This document shows, one piece after another, positions 16,880 to 23,971 of a stretch of DNA of 64,000 nt. Made by a program: the position numbers and the translations under genes. How positions within the stretch are numbered: the first letter of the stretch is position 1; the number at the start of each line of letters is the position of its first letter. The stretch spans positions 156,475-220,474 of the forward strand of contig JAFWZW010000023.1 in NCBI GenBank assembly GCA_017517325.1, written 5' to 3'. The notes beneath the pieces were generated by a model, which worked only from the letters and a program-made list of their open reading frames with translations, did no database searches and was not told the DNA's origin. Source of the DNA: Clostridia bacterium. GTDB taxonomy: Bacteria; Bacillota; Clostridia; Oscillospirales; SIG627.

Positions 16880-18214
16880 TTATGGGTTTTCCGGGAGCTT
16901 TTCAAGCTCCGTAAGAAGGGTGATCTTATCGTTTTTCCATTCCCCGTCGATCACTTTGTTCAGAGCGAGCCTTAACAGCTCGCCGATCTTAGGGCCGCTG
17001 ATGCCCCGCTCCTCCAGATCTTTCCCGCCAACAGCAAGGCCTTCCAAGGAATAGCATTCCCCGTTTTTCAGGATCGTATTGCCCGTATCGCGGATCTGGT
17101 GCACGTGATGCATCCTTTTTTTTACGCTCCACTTGCTGTGAGCAAGGGTGTCCGCCTCCATTACGGAAATGAGAGTCTGAAAGTTTTCCTTTCCCACCGC
17201 TGCCAAAAGGCGCTTGATCTCAGCGGGACTGCTGGGGTGAGAGTCGTGCAAGGAAACCAAAAGGGTGACCAGCTCCGTTTGTCTCGTGGGAAATTTCATT
17301 CGCTGCATAATGACCTTTGCCATACGGGCGCTTTTTTTGGGGTGGGCGTAAAAATGCCCTCTTCCGGTGCTGTCCATAGTCAGGCAGCTCGGCTTTGAAA
17401 TATCGTGGAAGAAAAGGGTCAGGCGGGTAATGGGGTCAGGTTCGGAGTACGCCACGGCGTGGACCGTGTGCTGCCATACGTCGTACTGGTGGAAGGGGGA
17501 GTGCTGACAAAAGCCGATGGCGGGGAGGATCTCGGGTACCAGAGCCCCGATCACGTCGGCAAATTCCGTTAGTACGTAGCGAATATTTCTGCCGCAAAGC
17601 ATACGGGTAAATTCAGGCAGAGCCCGTTCCGGCGCTACGGTCAAAACCAGCTCCTTATTACGATGAATAGCGGCGCGGGTCTTTTCTTCAATATCGAAGC
17701 CCAAAACCGAGGCAAAGCGAAGGGCACGCAGGATCCGCACTGCATCCTGACGGAAACGCTGGTCTGCATCCCCGATGGCACGGATCAGGCGCTTTTTCAG
17801 GTCGCGTCTACCGCAGAAAAAGTCTCGAAAGCCTCTTTCGGGGTGATATACGATGGCGTTGATGGTGAAATCTCTCCGTTTCAGATCCTCAAAGAGATTT
17901 TTCGTAAACTGAACGGAGCCGGGGTGGCGGTGATCCTTGTATTCCCCCTCTTTGCGGAAGGTGGTAATATCCAAAAACACGTTGCCGAAATGAATGGCGA
18001 CAGTACCGAAACGTTCGCCCACGGTGTTTTGAGAGCAATCCGAAAAGATCGCCTTGATCTCGTCGGGCAGGGCAGAGGTGGTCAGATCCCAATCGTGCAC
18101 CTCCCGCCGCAGGATCAGATCCCGCACACCGCCTACCAGGTAAGCCTCGTGCCCTGCATCGGTGAGCCGCGCAAGAGCATCCGTTACTTCCTGGGGTAAG
18201 GGAAGAGTTAACAT
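16880..18214 (-). CDS. cca: CCA-adding tRNA nucleotidyltransferase with HD domain
   Basis: A 444-residue class II nucleotidyltransferase of the poly(A) polymerase/CCA-adding family, which builds or repairs the 3' CCA of tRNAs. The head shows YLVGGVRDLI, the catalytic HDWDLTT with its two aspartates, and RRDFTINAIVY. The neck and body follow, with RILRALRFAS, and an HD domain with HDISKP lies near residue 265. All tRNA genes complete in this window already encode CCA, so the enzyme would serve repair. The ATG follows AAAAGGAAA. A separate promoter could not be singled out in the A/T-rich upstream region. Confidence 0.93.
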   Translation of the reverse strand: MLTLPLPQEVTDALARLTDAGHEAYLVGGVRDLILRREVHDWDLTTSALPDEIKAIFSDCSQNTVGERFGTVAIHFGNVFLDITTFRKEGEYKDHRHPGSVQFTKNLFEDLKRRDFTINAIVYHPERGFRDFFCGRRDLKKRLIRAIGDADQRFRQDAVRILRALRFASVLGFDIEEKTRAAIHRNKELVLTVAPERALPEFTRMLCGRNIRYVLTEFADVIGALVPEILPAIGFCQHSPFHQYDVWQHTVHAVAYSEPDPITRLTLFFHDISKPSCLTMDSTGRGHFYAHPKKSARMAKVIMQRMKFPTRQTELVTLLVSLHDSHPSSPAEIKRLLAAVGKENFQTLISVMEADTLAHSKWSVKKRMHHVHQIRDTGNTILKNGECYSLEGLAVGGKDLEERGISGPKIGELLRLALNKVIDGEWKNDKITLLTELEKLPENP

Positions 18215-18254
18215 AAATATTTTTCCTTTTTTTGATTTTTCTTCAAGTTTACTC

Positions 18255-18283
18255 TTGACAAAAAAATCCGAATGTGATAAGAT
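18255..18283 (+). promoter_or_regulatory. Promoter of tRNA-Arg
   Basis: TTGACA (18255-18260), a 17-bp spacer and TAAGAT (18278-18283), 21 bases before the tRNA. Confidence 0.8.
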
Positions 18284-18304
18284 AACCGATGTTCGAAAGA
18301 ACCT

Positions 18305-18381
18305 GCGTTGTTAGCTCAGCTGGATAGAGTGACTGGCTACGAACCAGTAGGTCAGGGGTTCGAGTCCCTTACAACGCGCCA
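18305..18381 (+). tRNA. tRNA-Arg (anticodon ACG)
   Basis: A 77-nt cloverleaf. Acceptor GCGTTGT pairs with ACAACGC, the D-stem is GCTC/GAGT, and the anticodon stem ACTGG/CCAGT closes loop CTACGAA, giving anticodon ACG. The T-arm loop is TTCGAGT. The 3' CCA is encoded. A34 would be edited to inosine to read CGU, CGC and CGA. Confidence 0.96.
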
Positions 18382-18411
18382 GAAGGCACCCAATGGGTGC
18401 CTTCTTTTTTT
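18381..18411 (+). terminator. Terminator of tRNA-Arg
   Basis: AGAAGGCACCC, loop AAT, then GGGTGCCTTCT followed by a T-run, starting at the last base of the tRNA. Confidence 0.9.
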
Positions 18412-18513
18412 CGCGCACCGATCAAAACTGAAGCCAGTATAACACAAAAAGCACGTTCTGTAAATAAAAAGAGATAAAAAATATTTTGTCAAGAGGTATA
18501 ATGGCCCGAAATC

Positions 18514-18542
18514 TTGACTTTTTCGGCGAATTATGCTATAAC
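18514..18542 (+). promoter_or_regulatory. Promoter of the ceramidase-like gene
   Basis: TTGACT (18514-18519), a 17-bp spacer and TATAAC (18537-18542), 39 bases before the start codon. Confidence 0.7.
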
Positions 18543-18581
18543 CCACTTAAATTAAAGCACAGATAATATGAGGTGATTTTT

Positions 18582-19871
18582 ATGAGAGCAGCTTTTTACG
18601 AATATGATATTACCCCGCCCATCGGCGGCTTTATGTGGGGCCATTACAAAAATGTTGTCGCCGACTACGTGACCGACCGTCTCTACGCCAAGGCCGTGGT
18701 GATGGAGGATCAAGGTGAGTACGCCGCCATCGTAACGGTGGATACCTGTGCTCTTCTCCCCGGTATTCATAAGGTTATTGCAGACCGTGTTGCCCAATAT
18801 ACCCCCATCCCTGCAGATAAGATCTGTATTTCCTCTAACCACACCCATTCCGGCGCTCCCATCTGCTCTGATCCTTCCTGCGGCGGTGTGGCAGACGAGG
18901 CCTACGTTTCCGTTTTCCTTCGCCTTTGCGCCGATGCCATTATTATGGCATACCGCAACCTTGGGGAAACGAAGGTGAAGTACGCCTATTCTCAGGTGGA
19001 TAGCATCTCCTTCAACCGTAACTTTATTAAGGAAGACGGTACCTACATCACCCACGGAAGAGGAAAGCAGGGCATTGTAGGCACCCTTGACGGCATCGAT
19101 CCCGATCTGCCCGTTCTCTTCTTCGAAAACGACGGAAAGCCCGTGGGTGCCATTATCAACTTCGCCTGCCATCAGTGCTGTATGGGCAAATACAACCACG
19201 CAGGCTACAGCGGTGACTATTCTTCCATCCTTGCCAAGTGCCTGAAGGAACAGTACGGGCAAGATTTTGTCAGCCTCTTTATCCTCGGTACCTGCGGCGA
19301 TATCAACCACGTTAACCCCGATAGCAGCGTGGATATCCCCGAAGATTGGTATCGGCATATGGGCAAGACCCTGGCGGCTTCCGTCATTGCCTCTATGGAT
19401 AAGGCAGAGCCCGTTTCCGGCTGTGTCAAGGTTTTGATGGAAAACGTTGAAATTGCCCGCCGCCCTGTGGATAATGATGCCATCAAGGCGCAGTTGGAAA
19501 CGTGGATGAGCAAAAAGCAACCCCTTATGCGCCCCCGCAATATGCTCCATTATCAGGCAACCTACGGCGGCGTCGAATCCGACCTTCTCCCCGTTCAGGC
19601 TATGGTCATTGGTGACGTTCTCATTTCCATTCTTCCGGGGGAAGTATATAGTGCCTTCGGAAAGTATATTAAGGCAAATTCCCCTTATAAGAGAAATATG
19701 GTGGCAGAAAACTGCAACGAATATTTAGGCTATATTCCCACCGAAAAAGCCTTTGATCCCTGCAACGATCTTTATGAAACCGCCCTTTGCCGCCATAGCT
19801 GTATGATACCCCAGGCAGGCCAGATCCTTTCCGATACCGCCCTTTCTCTGGCAAAGAAGCTGGCAGAATAA
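18582..19871 (+). CDS. Neutral/alkaline non-lysosomal ceramidase N-terminal domain-like protein
   Basis: A 429-residue protein similar in layout to the N-terminal catalytic region of neutral ceramidases: DITPPIGG at the start, SSNHTHSG with the metal-binding HTH near residue 85, then NFACHQC and GTCGDINHVNPD. In true ceramidases these histidines hold a catalytic zinc. It has no signal peptide and lacks the C-terminal immunoglobulin-like domain, so it is probably cytoplasmic with a different amide or ester substrate. Start: the ATG at 18582 has GAGGTG six bases upstream, while the GTG in frame at 18573 overlaps that site. It is monocistronic, with promoter and terminator. Confidence 0.82.
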   Translation: MRAAFYEYDITPPIGGFMWGHYKNVVADYVTDRLYAKAVVMEDQGEYAAIVTVDTCALLPGIHKVIADRVAQYTPIPADKICISSNHTHSGAPICSDPSCGGVADEAYVSVFLRLCADAIIMAYRNLGETKVKYAYSQVDSISFNRNFIKEDGTYITHGRGKQGIVGTLDGIDPDLPVLFFENDGKPVGAIINFACHQCCMGKYNHAGYSGDYSSILAKCLKEQYGQDFVSLFILGTCGDINHVNPDSSVDIPEDWYRHMGKTLAASVIASMDKAEPVSGCVKVLMENVEIARRPVDNDAIKAQLETWMSKKQPLMRPRNMLHYQATYGGVESDLLPVQAMVIGDVLISILPGEVYSAFGKYIKANSPYKRNMVAENCNEYLGYIPTEKAFDPCNDLYETALCRHSCMIPQAGQILSDTALSLAKKLAE

Positions 19872-19884
19872 ATCTGAAAAAGCA

Positions 19885-19919
19885 ACGAGGCGCACTTTTT
19901 AAGGTGCGCCTCGTTTTTG
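19885..19919. terminator. Bidirectional terminator after the ceramidase-like gene
   Basis: An 11-bp stem, ACGAGGCGCAC (19885-19895) with its complement at 19904-19914, followed by TTTTT. The converging DUF4349 gene lies on its other side. Confidence 0.85.
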
Positions 19920-19930
19920 TATAATTTCAT

Positions 19931-20842
19931 TCAATCCTTTTTGGCTTTTCTTCTGCGTTTTCCCGCAATGGCGAAAATGCCCCAAAGCACAAGGACCGCG
20001 ATTCCGATGGGAATGAGATAAGGCAGGGAAGAAACCGCAAATACGAAGGTGTTCACAAAGCCTTCCCATACGTCCTGGAAGTTGTTTTTCAGATTGGTTC
20101 CGATCTTCTGCCAGGTGCCCTGCTTTTCCACCACGCTGACTCTCTCTACCTCGTGAATGTTCAGGTGAACGGTGGTGTAATCCACAAGGTTATCATAGGT
20201 GCGAAGTCTGGTTTTGTAGGATTCGATCTCGTAGATCACGTCAGTCAGGTTCTGCCGTACGTTCATAATTTCCGTAACGTTGGCGGCGTTTGCCAAAAGG
20301 CTCTCAAGTGCTTCTTTTTCCATCTCCAGCGCCTTGACACGGCTCTCCATATCCACGTAGCTTAAGGTCACGTCATCTGTATCCACGGATTTTGAAATCA
20401 CCACGCTGTTTTCCGAAACGAAGCCGGTGAAATCCGCACTTTTATCAGAGGGGATCCGCACGGTCATTTCCGCCCAGCGGCGGCTGTTGGAATCCATCTC
20501 GCGCCCTGTGATCTGGCTTGTCTCTACGTAGCCCCCAAGAGAAGCGATCTTATTTTCCAGATCCTGCATCAGGGTATCGTAGGTCTTGGTCTGCACCGAT
20601 AAGCGCACGGTCTCAATGATCTTTCTTTTATTCAGGTCGCTTTCAGGATCGCGCTTTTCTGCCGTGGTGCCGGTCATATCATCGGCAATGGCGGAGCCTT
20701 CCTCTTTAAACTCCATATCGCCCCTGTCGTAGGCGTTCATGCTTTCGGAGCTTTTGTGGTCCGATGAGGAGCAGGAAGCCAAAACCGATACCGCCAAAAG
20801 GAAAACAAGAGCAATTATGGCAATTCTTTTTAGTTTTTTCAT
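19931..20842 (-). CDS. DUF4349 lipoprotein
   Basis: A 303-residue predicted lipoprotein. The N-terminus is a signal peptide with lipobox LASC (cysteine near residue 24), followed by a low-complexity serine-rich stretch. The DUF4349 domain (about residues 70-255) carries ETVRLSVQTKTYD, a coiled coil around residues 155-205, and TVHLNIHEVERV. A C-terminal membrane helix (LPYLIPIGIAVLVLWGIF) is followed by a basic tail. It is thus fixed to the membrane outside face at both ends. The function is unknown. The ATG follows AGGAGG; it is monocistronic. Confidence 0.88.
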   Translation of the reverse strand: MKKLKRIAIIALVFLLAVSVLASCSSSDHKSSESMNAYDRGDMEFKEEGSAIADDMTGTTAEKRDPESDLNKRKIIETVRLSVQTKTYDTLMQDLENKIASLGGYVETSQITGREMDSNSRRWAEMTVRIPSDKSADFTGFVSENSVVISKSVDTDDVTLSYVDMESRVKALEMEKEALESLLANAANVTEIMNVRQNLTDVIYEIESYKTRLRTYDNLVDYTTVHLNIHEVERVSVVEKQGTWQKIGTNLKNNFQDVWEGFVNTFVFAVSSLPYLIPIGIAVLVLWGIFAIAGKRRRKAKKD

Positions 20843-20914
20843 AAAGAAATCCTCCTTTGTGTTTTGCTTCTATCCGTAATACGCACAAAGGAGGATTTTT
20901 CCTTATTTTATTTT

Positions 20915-22318
20915 TTACAGAGTGGAAAGATCGTAATCGGTCAGGTACTTTTTGGTGTTCAGCACCATCTTCTTAAAGAGGGCTCTGGCATCTTCCACGC
21001 CGCAGGTCACCAGGGGATCACCTGCAAAAGCGGCAAAGATCTTGGTAAGGTCACGCTCTGCTACACCCTCGCTTACCAGTTCCTGCTCGGCACAGATCCT
21101 GCCGATCAGGGAGTGGATCTCCTTGGGAATGGGGCCGGCCATAACGGGTGTTACACCGTTGGAGGAGAAGACCGCGTTGGTCTCTACTACGGCGCCTAAG
21201 GGAAGATTGGGGATCTGACCCACGTTGGGAATGTTTACGTTGGTTACCAAAGGATCTCCCAGACCCAGAATGGCGCGCATCTGTGCAACGCCCTCCTCAC
21301 CGGATTGCTTCAGGGTAATGGGGAGTGCCCCGGAGCGAAGGTCGCGGCTCTTTTGCAAACGCTCCTCTAAAGAGCCTCTGCGCCACTGAATGGAGGTGAG
21401 GCTGAAGCCCCAATTTCTTGCGTGCTCGGGGGATTTCAGGTACCAGTCACCGTCAACGAATTCTGCCAGATGGCGGTCACCTGCGGCGGCAATGGAGCCG
21501 TAGCGCAGGAACAGGTCAAATTTAACCTTATGAGAGCAACGGAAGCAGTTGTTCATCCAGTTGGAATCCAGCCATTTGGTACAGCCGGTCTCTCTGTGTT
21601 CCTCTGCCAATTCACGGTAAAGGGGGAATAGATCTTGATTCTGGTAGGTAGCGCGGGTCAGCCAGGTGAAGTGGTTTACACCCACGGGGTTTACCTTAAT
21701 AAGGCTTCTCTTTTCAATCTCAATGCCCAGTTTTTCCTTGGCACAGTTCATCAGAAGCTTTTGGGTGCCGAATACCTCGTGGCAGCAGCCGAAGGCACGG
21801 ATCTGGGGGAAGGTGCGGTAAAGGGTGCGAACGCAAAGGGTCATGGGGTTGGTGTAGTTGATGACCCAAGCGGTAGGGCAATAATCGCGGATGTACCCTG
21901 CGATCTCCTCAAACATAGGAATACAGCGCATTGCGCGGACAACGCCGCCGGGGCCGCTGGAATCGCCCACAGATTGATAAATGCCGTATTCTTCCGGTGC
22001 GTGTATGTCGGATTCCATTTCGTCAAAGGTACCGGGGAGAATGGAGATCACAACGAAATCAGCCCCTGTCAGCGCTTCCTTGGGGGTCTTTCCCACGAAG
22101 TAATTCCATTGAGAAATCGTGCCCTCTGCGTCGTTGTATTTGTTACCGATAATGCGGTTATCCTCTGCCGCATCCTGGTCAATGTCATAAAGGTATACGT
22201 CACCGGACATATCGGGGCAGGTGGCAAGGTCACTCATCAGGTTCCAGGCCCAACCGCGGGATCCGCCGCCAATATAGGCGATTTTGACGTTTTGTGCTTT
22301 TCCGTCAATAATTCTCAT
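20915..22318 (-). CDS. Glycoside hydrolase family 4 (NAD- and Mn-dependent)
   Basis: A 467-residue GH4 enzyme (alpha-glucosidase, alpha-galactosidase or alpha-galacturonidase type). GH4 enzymes cleave by an unusual redox-elimination route. The Rossmann loop is IAYIGGGSRGW near the N-terminus. Then come NYTNPMT and GCCHEVFG, where the first cysteines include the metal ligand, and VGVNHFTW with the second metal-binding histidine. Start: the ATG at 22318 is seven bases after AGGAGG, whereas an ATG six bases earlier would nearly touch it. An inverted repeat sits upstream. Exact sugar specificity is not readable; no PTS or ABC sugar transporter adjoins it. Confidence 0.9.
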   Translation of the reverse strand: MRIIDGKAQNVKIAYIGGGSRGWAWNLMSDLATCPDMSGDVYLYDIDQDAAEDNRIIGNKYNDAEGTISQWNYFVGKTPKEALTGADFVVISILPGTFDEMESDIHAPEEYGIYQSVGDSSGPGGVVRAMRCIPMFEEIAGYIRDYCPTAWVINYTNPMTLCVRTLYRTFPQIRAFGCCHEVFGTQKLLMNCAKEKLGIEIEKRSLIKVNPVGVNHFTWLTRATYQNQDLFPLYRELAEEHRETGCTKWLDSNWMNNCFRCSHKVKFDLFLRYGSIAAAGDRHLAEFVDGDWYLKSPEHARNWGFSLTSIQWRRGSLEERLQKSRDLRSGALPITLKQSGEEGVAQMRAILGLGDPLVTNVNIPNVGQIPNLPLGAVVETNAVFSSNGVTPVMAGPIPKEIHSLIGRICAEQELVSEGVAERDLTKIFAAFAGDPLVTCGVEDARALFKKMVLNTKKYLTDYDLSTL

Positions 22319-22359
22319 TGTCATTCCTCCTGATTTTTTCTTTATTATATATCAAATAA

Positions 22360-22376
22360 ATCAAAGTTTCCTTGAT
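22360..22376. promoter_or_regulatory. Inverted repeat upstream of the GH4 gene, possible operator
   Basis: ATCAA...TTGAT (ATCAAAGTTTCCTTGAT) lies about 40 bases before the GH4 start, just upstream of a minus-strand TATAAT-like box, a position expected for a repressor or activator site. Confidence 0.4.
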
Positions 22377-22453
22377 AATTTTGGGAAAACAAGACTGTTT
22401 TCTTTGTTTTTTTGATAAAAAAGAGTTAAGTTCATAATGAAAAAGCAAAATGC

Positions 22454-22483
22454 TTGATTTCTTTGATGGGTTGGGTGTATAAT
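22454..22483 (+). promoter_or_regulatory. Promoter of the metF-metH operon
   Basis: TTGATT (22454-22459), an 18-bp spacer and TATAAT (22478-22483). The resulting leader is only about 25 bases, so there is no room for a riboswitch. Confidence 0.7.
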
Positions 22484-22515
22484 GCATAATAAAGAAGAAA
22501 AAGGGGTTTTGTCTT

Positions 22516-23394
22516 ATGAAGATCATCAATTTGCTTCAAAGTAAGCTTTTGTCCATTTCCTTTGAGGTGTTCCCACCTAAAACCGATACTGCCTATGAAA
22601 GCGTGCGCGTAGCTACGGAGGAGATAGCCAAGCTTCGCCCCGCCTTTATGAGCGTTACCTACGGGGCAGGTGGCGGCACCAGCCGTTATACCCTCGATAT
22701 CGCAAAGCAGATCAAAGAGAAGTATGACGTGCCCTCCCTTGCGCATCTCACCTGCGTTTCCTCCACCAGAGAAACGGTACAAAGTCGCATTGCTGATATG
22801 AAGGCGGCGGGCATTCAGAACGTAATGGCCCTTCGTGGAGATATTTCCGCAGATTTAATGGATGCTGACCGAAGTGCTTGGGCCTACCACCACGCCATCG
22901 AGCTGGTGCGGGAACTGAAGGAATCCCATGCGGATTTTTGCATCGGCGGTGCCTGCTACCCCGAGGTGCACCCTGAAAGCGAAAACCAAAAGGAGGATAT
23001 TCTGCACCTGAAGGAAAAGGTGGATGCGGGCTGTGAGTTTCTGACCACCCAGATGTTTTTTGATAACAACCTTCTTTATAATTTCCTTTATAAGATCCGT
23101 GAGGCTGGGATCACCGTTCCCATCATTCCCGGCATTATGCCCATTACAAACGCCAATCAGGTGGATCGCGCCATCAAGCTTTCGGGCTCCTTTATGCCCC
23201 GGCGCTTCAAGAGCCTTGTGGATAAGTTCGGCTCCGATCCCGACGCTATGAAGCAGGCGGGCATTGCTTATGCTACCGATCAGATCATCGATCTGTACGC
23301 AAACGGCATCACAAACGTTCACGTTTACTCTATGAATAAGCCCGATGTCGCGGCCAGTATTCAGAATAATCTTTGTGATATATTAGGGAAATGA
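22516..23394 (+). CDS. metF: 5,10-methylenetetrahydrofolate reductase
   Basis: A 292-residue flavoprotein reducing methylene-THF to methyl-THF, the methyl donor for the downstream methionine synthase. The MetF blocks ISFEVFPPKT, MSVTYGAGGGT, HLTCVSSTRE, ALRGD, and TTQMFFDN with PGIMPI are all present along the TIM barrel. The N-terminal LLSISFEVFPPK has the catalytic glutamate. It is first in an operon with the MetH activation-domain gene (4 bases later) and metH, which is a complete methyl-transfer module. Confidence 0.95.
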   Translation: MKIINLLQSKLLSISFEVFPPKTDTAYESVRVATEEIAKLRPAFMSVTYGAGGGTSRYTLDIAKQIKEKYDVPSLAHLTCVSSTRETVQSRIADMKAAGIQNVMALRGDISADLMDADRSAWAYHHAIELVRELKESHADFCIGGACYPEVHPESENQKEDILHLKEKVDAGCEFLTTQMFFDNNLLYNFLYKIREAGITVPIIPGIMPITNANQVDRAIKLSGSFMPRRFKSLVDKFGSDPDAMKQAGIAYATDQIIDLYANGITNVHVYSMNKPDVAASIQNNLCDILGK

Positions 23395-23398
23395 TCCC

Positions 23399-23962
23399 GT
23401 GATATTTCGTATCAGCGTAAGTGCCCCTCCCATCTGCGAGGGCGAGATCCTGCGGTATGCGGGCTCCTTTCAAAATGACCCCCAAACGGTGGCGCTCCTG
23501 CGGGAATGTCTGGAGGAAGCGGAAGGAAAATTTACCTATCGGGTCTGCTACCGCCTCCTTGAAGAGGATAACGCCCTTTTGGCTTCAGAGCCTTTGAAGG
23601 CGTATTTTTCCCCTTGCAAAAAAAGAGTGGTCTTCGCCGCAACGGTTGGGGTGGAGATCGACCGCCTCATTACAAAATACGGCAGGATCTCTCCTGCCAG
23701 AGCCCTGATGCTTCAAGCCATCGGCACGGAGCGGGTAGAAGCTCTTTGTGATGCCTTTTGCCAAAGCTTGGAGCGTGAATATCAAATGAAAGCCGTGAGG
23801 CGTATCAGCCCCGGCTACGGGAAGCTTCCCTTAAGTCTTCAAAAGGAGATCTTTGACCTGCTTGACTGTCAAAGGCAGATCGGGCTGACCCTTGGAAGCA
23901 GTCTTTTAATGTGCCCCACGAAATCGGTGACGGCCTTCGTTGGGCTGAAGGAAAGAACGTAG
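23399..23962 (+). CDS. Stand-alone methionine synthase activation-domain protein
   Basis: A 187-residue protein matching the C-terminal reactivation domain of cobalamin-dependent methionine synthase, where S-adenosylmethionine and a reduced flavoprotein regenerate oxidised B12. The block RRISPGYGKLPLSLQKEIF, followed by MCPTKSVTAFVGL, is the family signature (RxSPGYG ... SKSVSA). Start is GTG at 23399, four bases after metF, with AGGGA upstream; no ATG fits. It lies directly before metH, whose product lacks this domain, so the two polypeptides likely work as a split enzyme. Confidence 0.87.
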   Translation: MIFRISVSAPPICEGEILRYAGSFQNDPQTVALLRECLEEAEGKFTYRVCYRLLEEDNALLASEPLKAYFSPCKKRVVFAATVGVEIDRLITKYGRISPARALMLQAIGTERVEALCDAFCQSLEREYQMKAVRRISPGYGKLPLSLQKEIFDLLDCQRQIGLTLGSSLLMCPTKSVTAFVGLKERT

Positions 23963-23971
23963 AGGTAACGA

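Noticed and set aside
22325-22515. SAM or cobalamin riboswitch upstream of metF
   Set aside because: The promoter at 22454-22483 leaves only about 25 bases of leader, and the remaining region lacks the conserved helices of these riboswitches.
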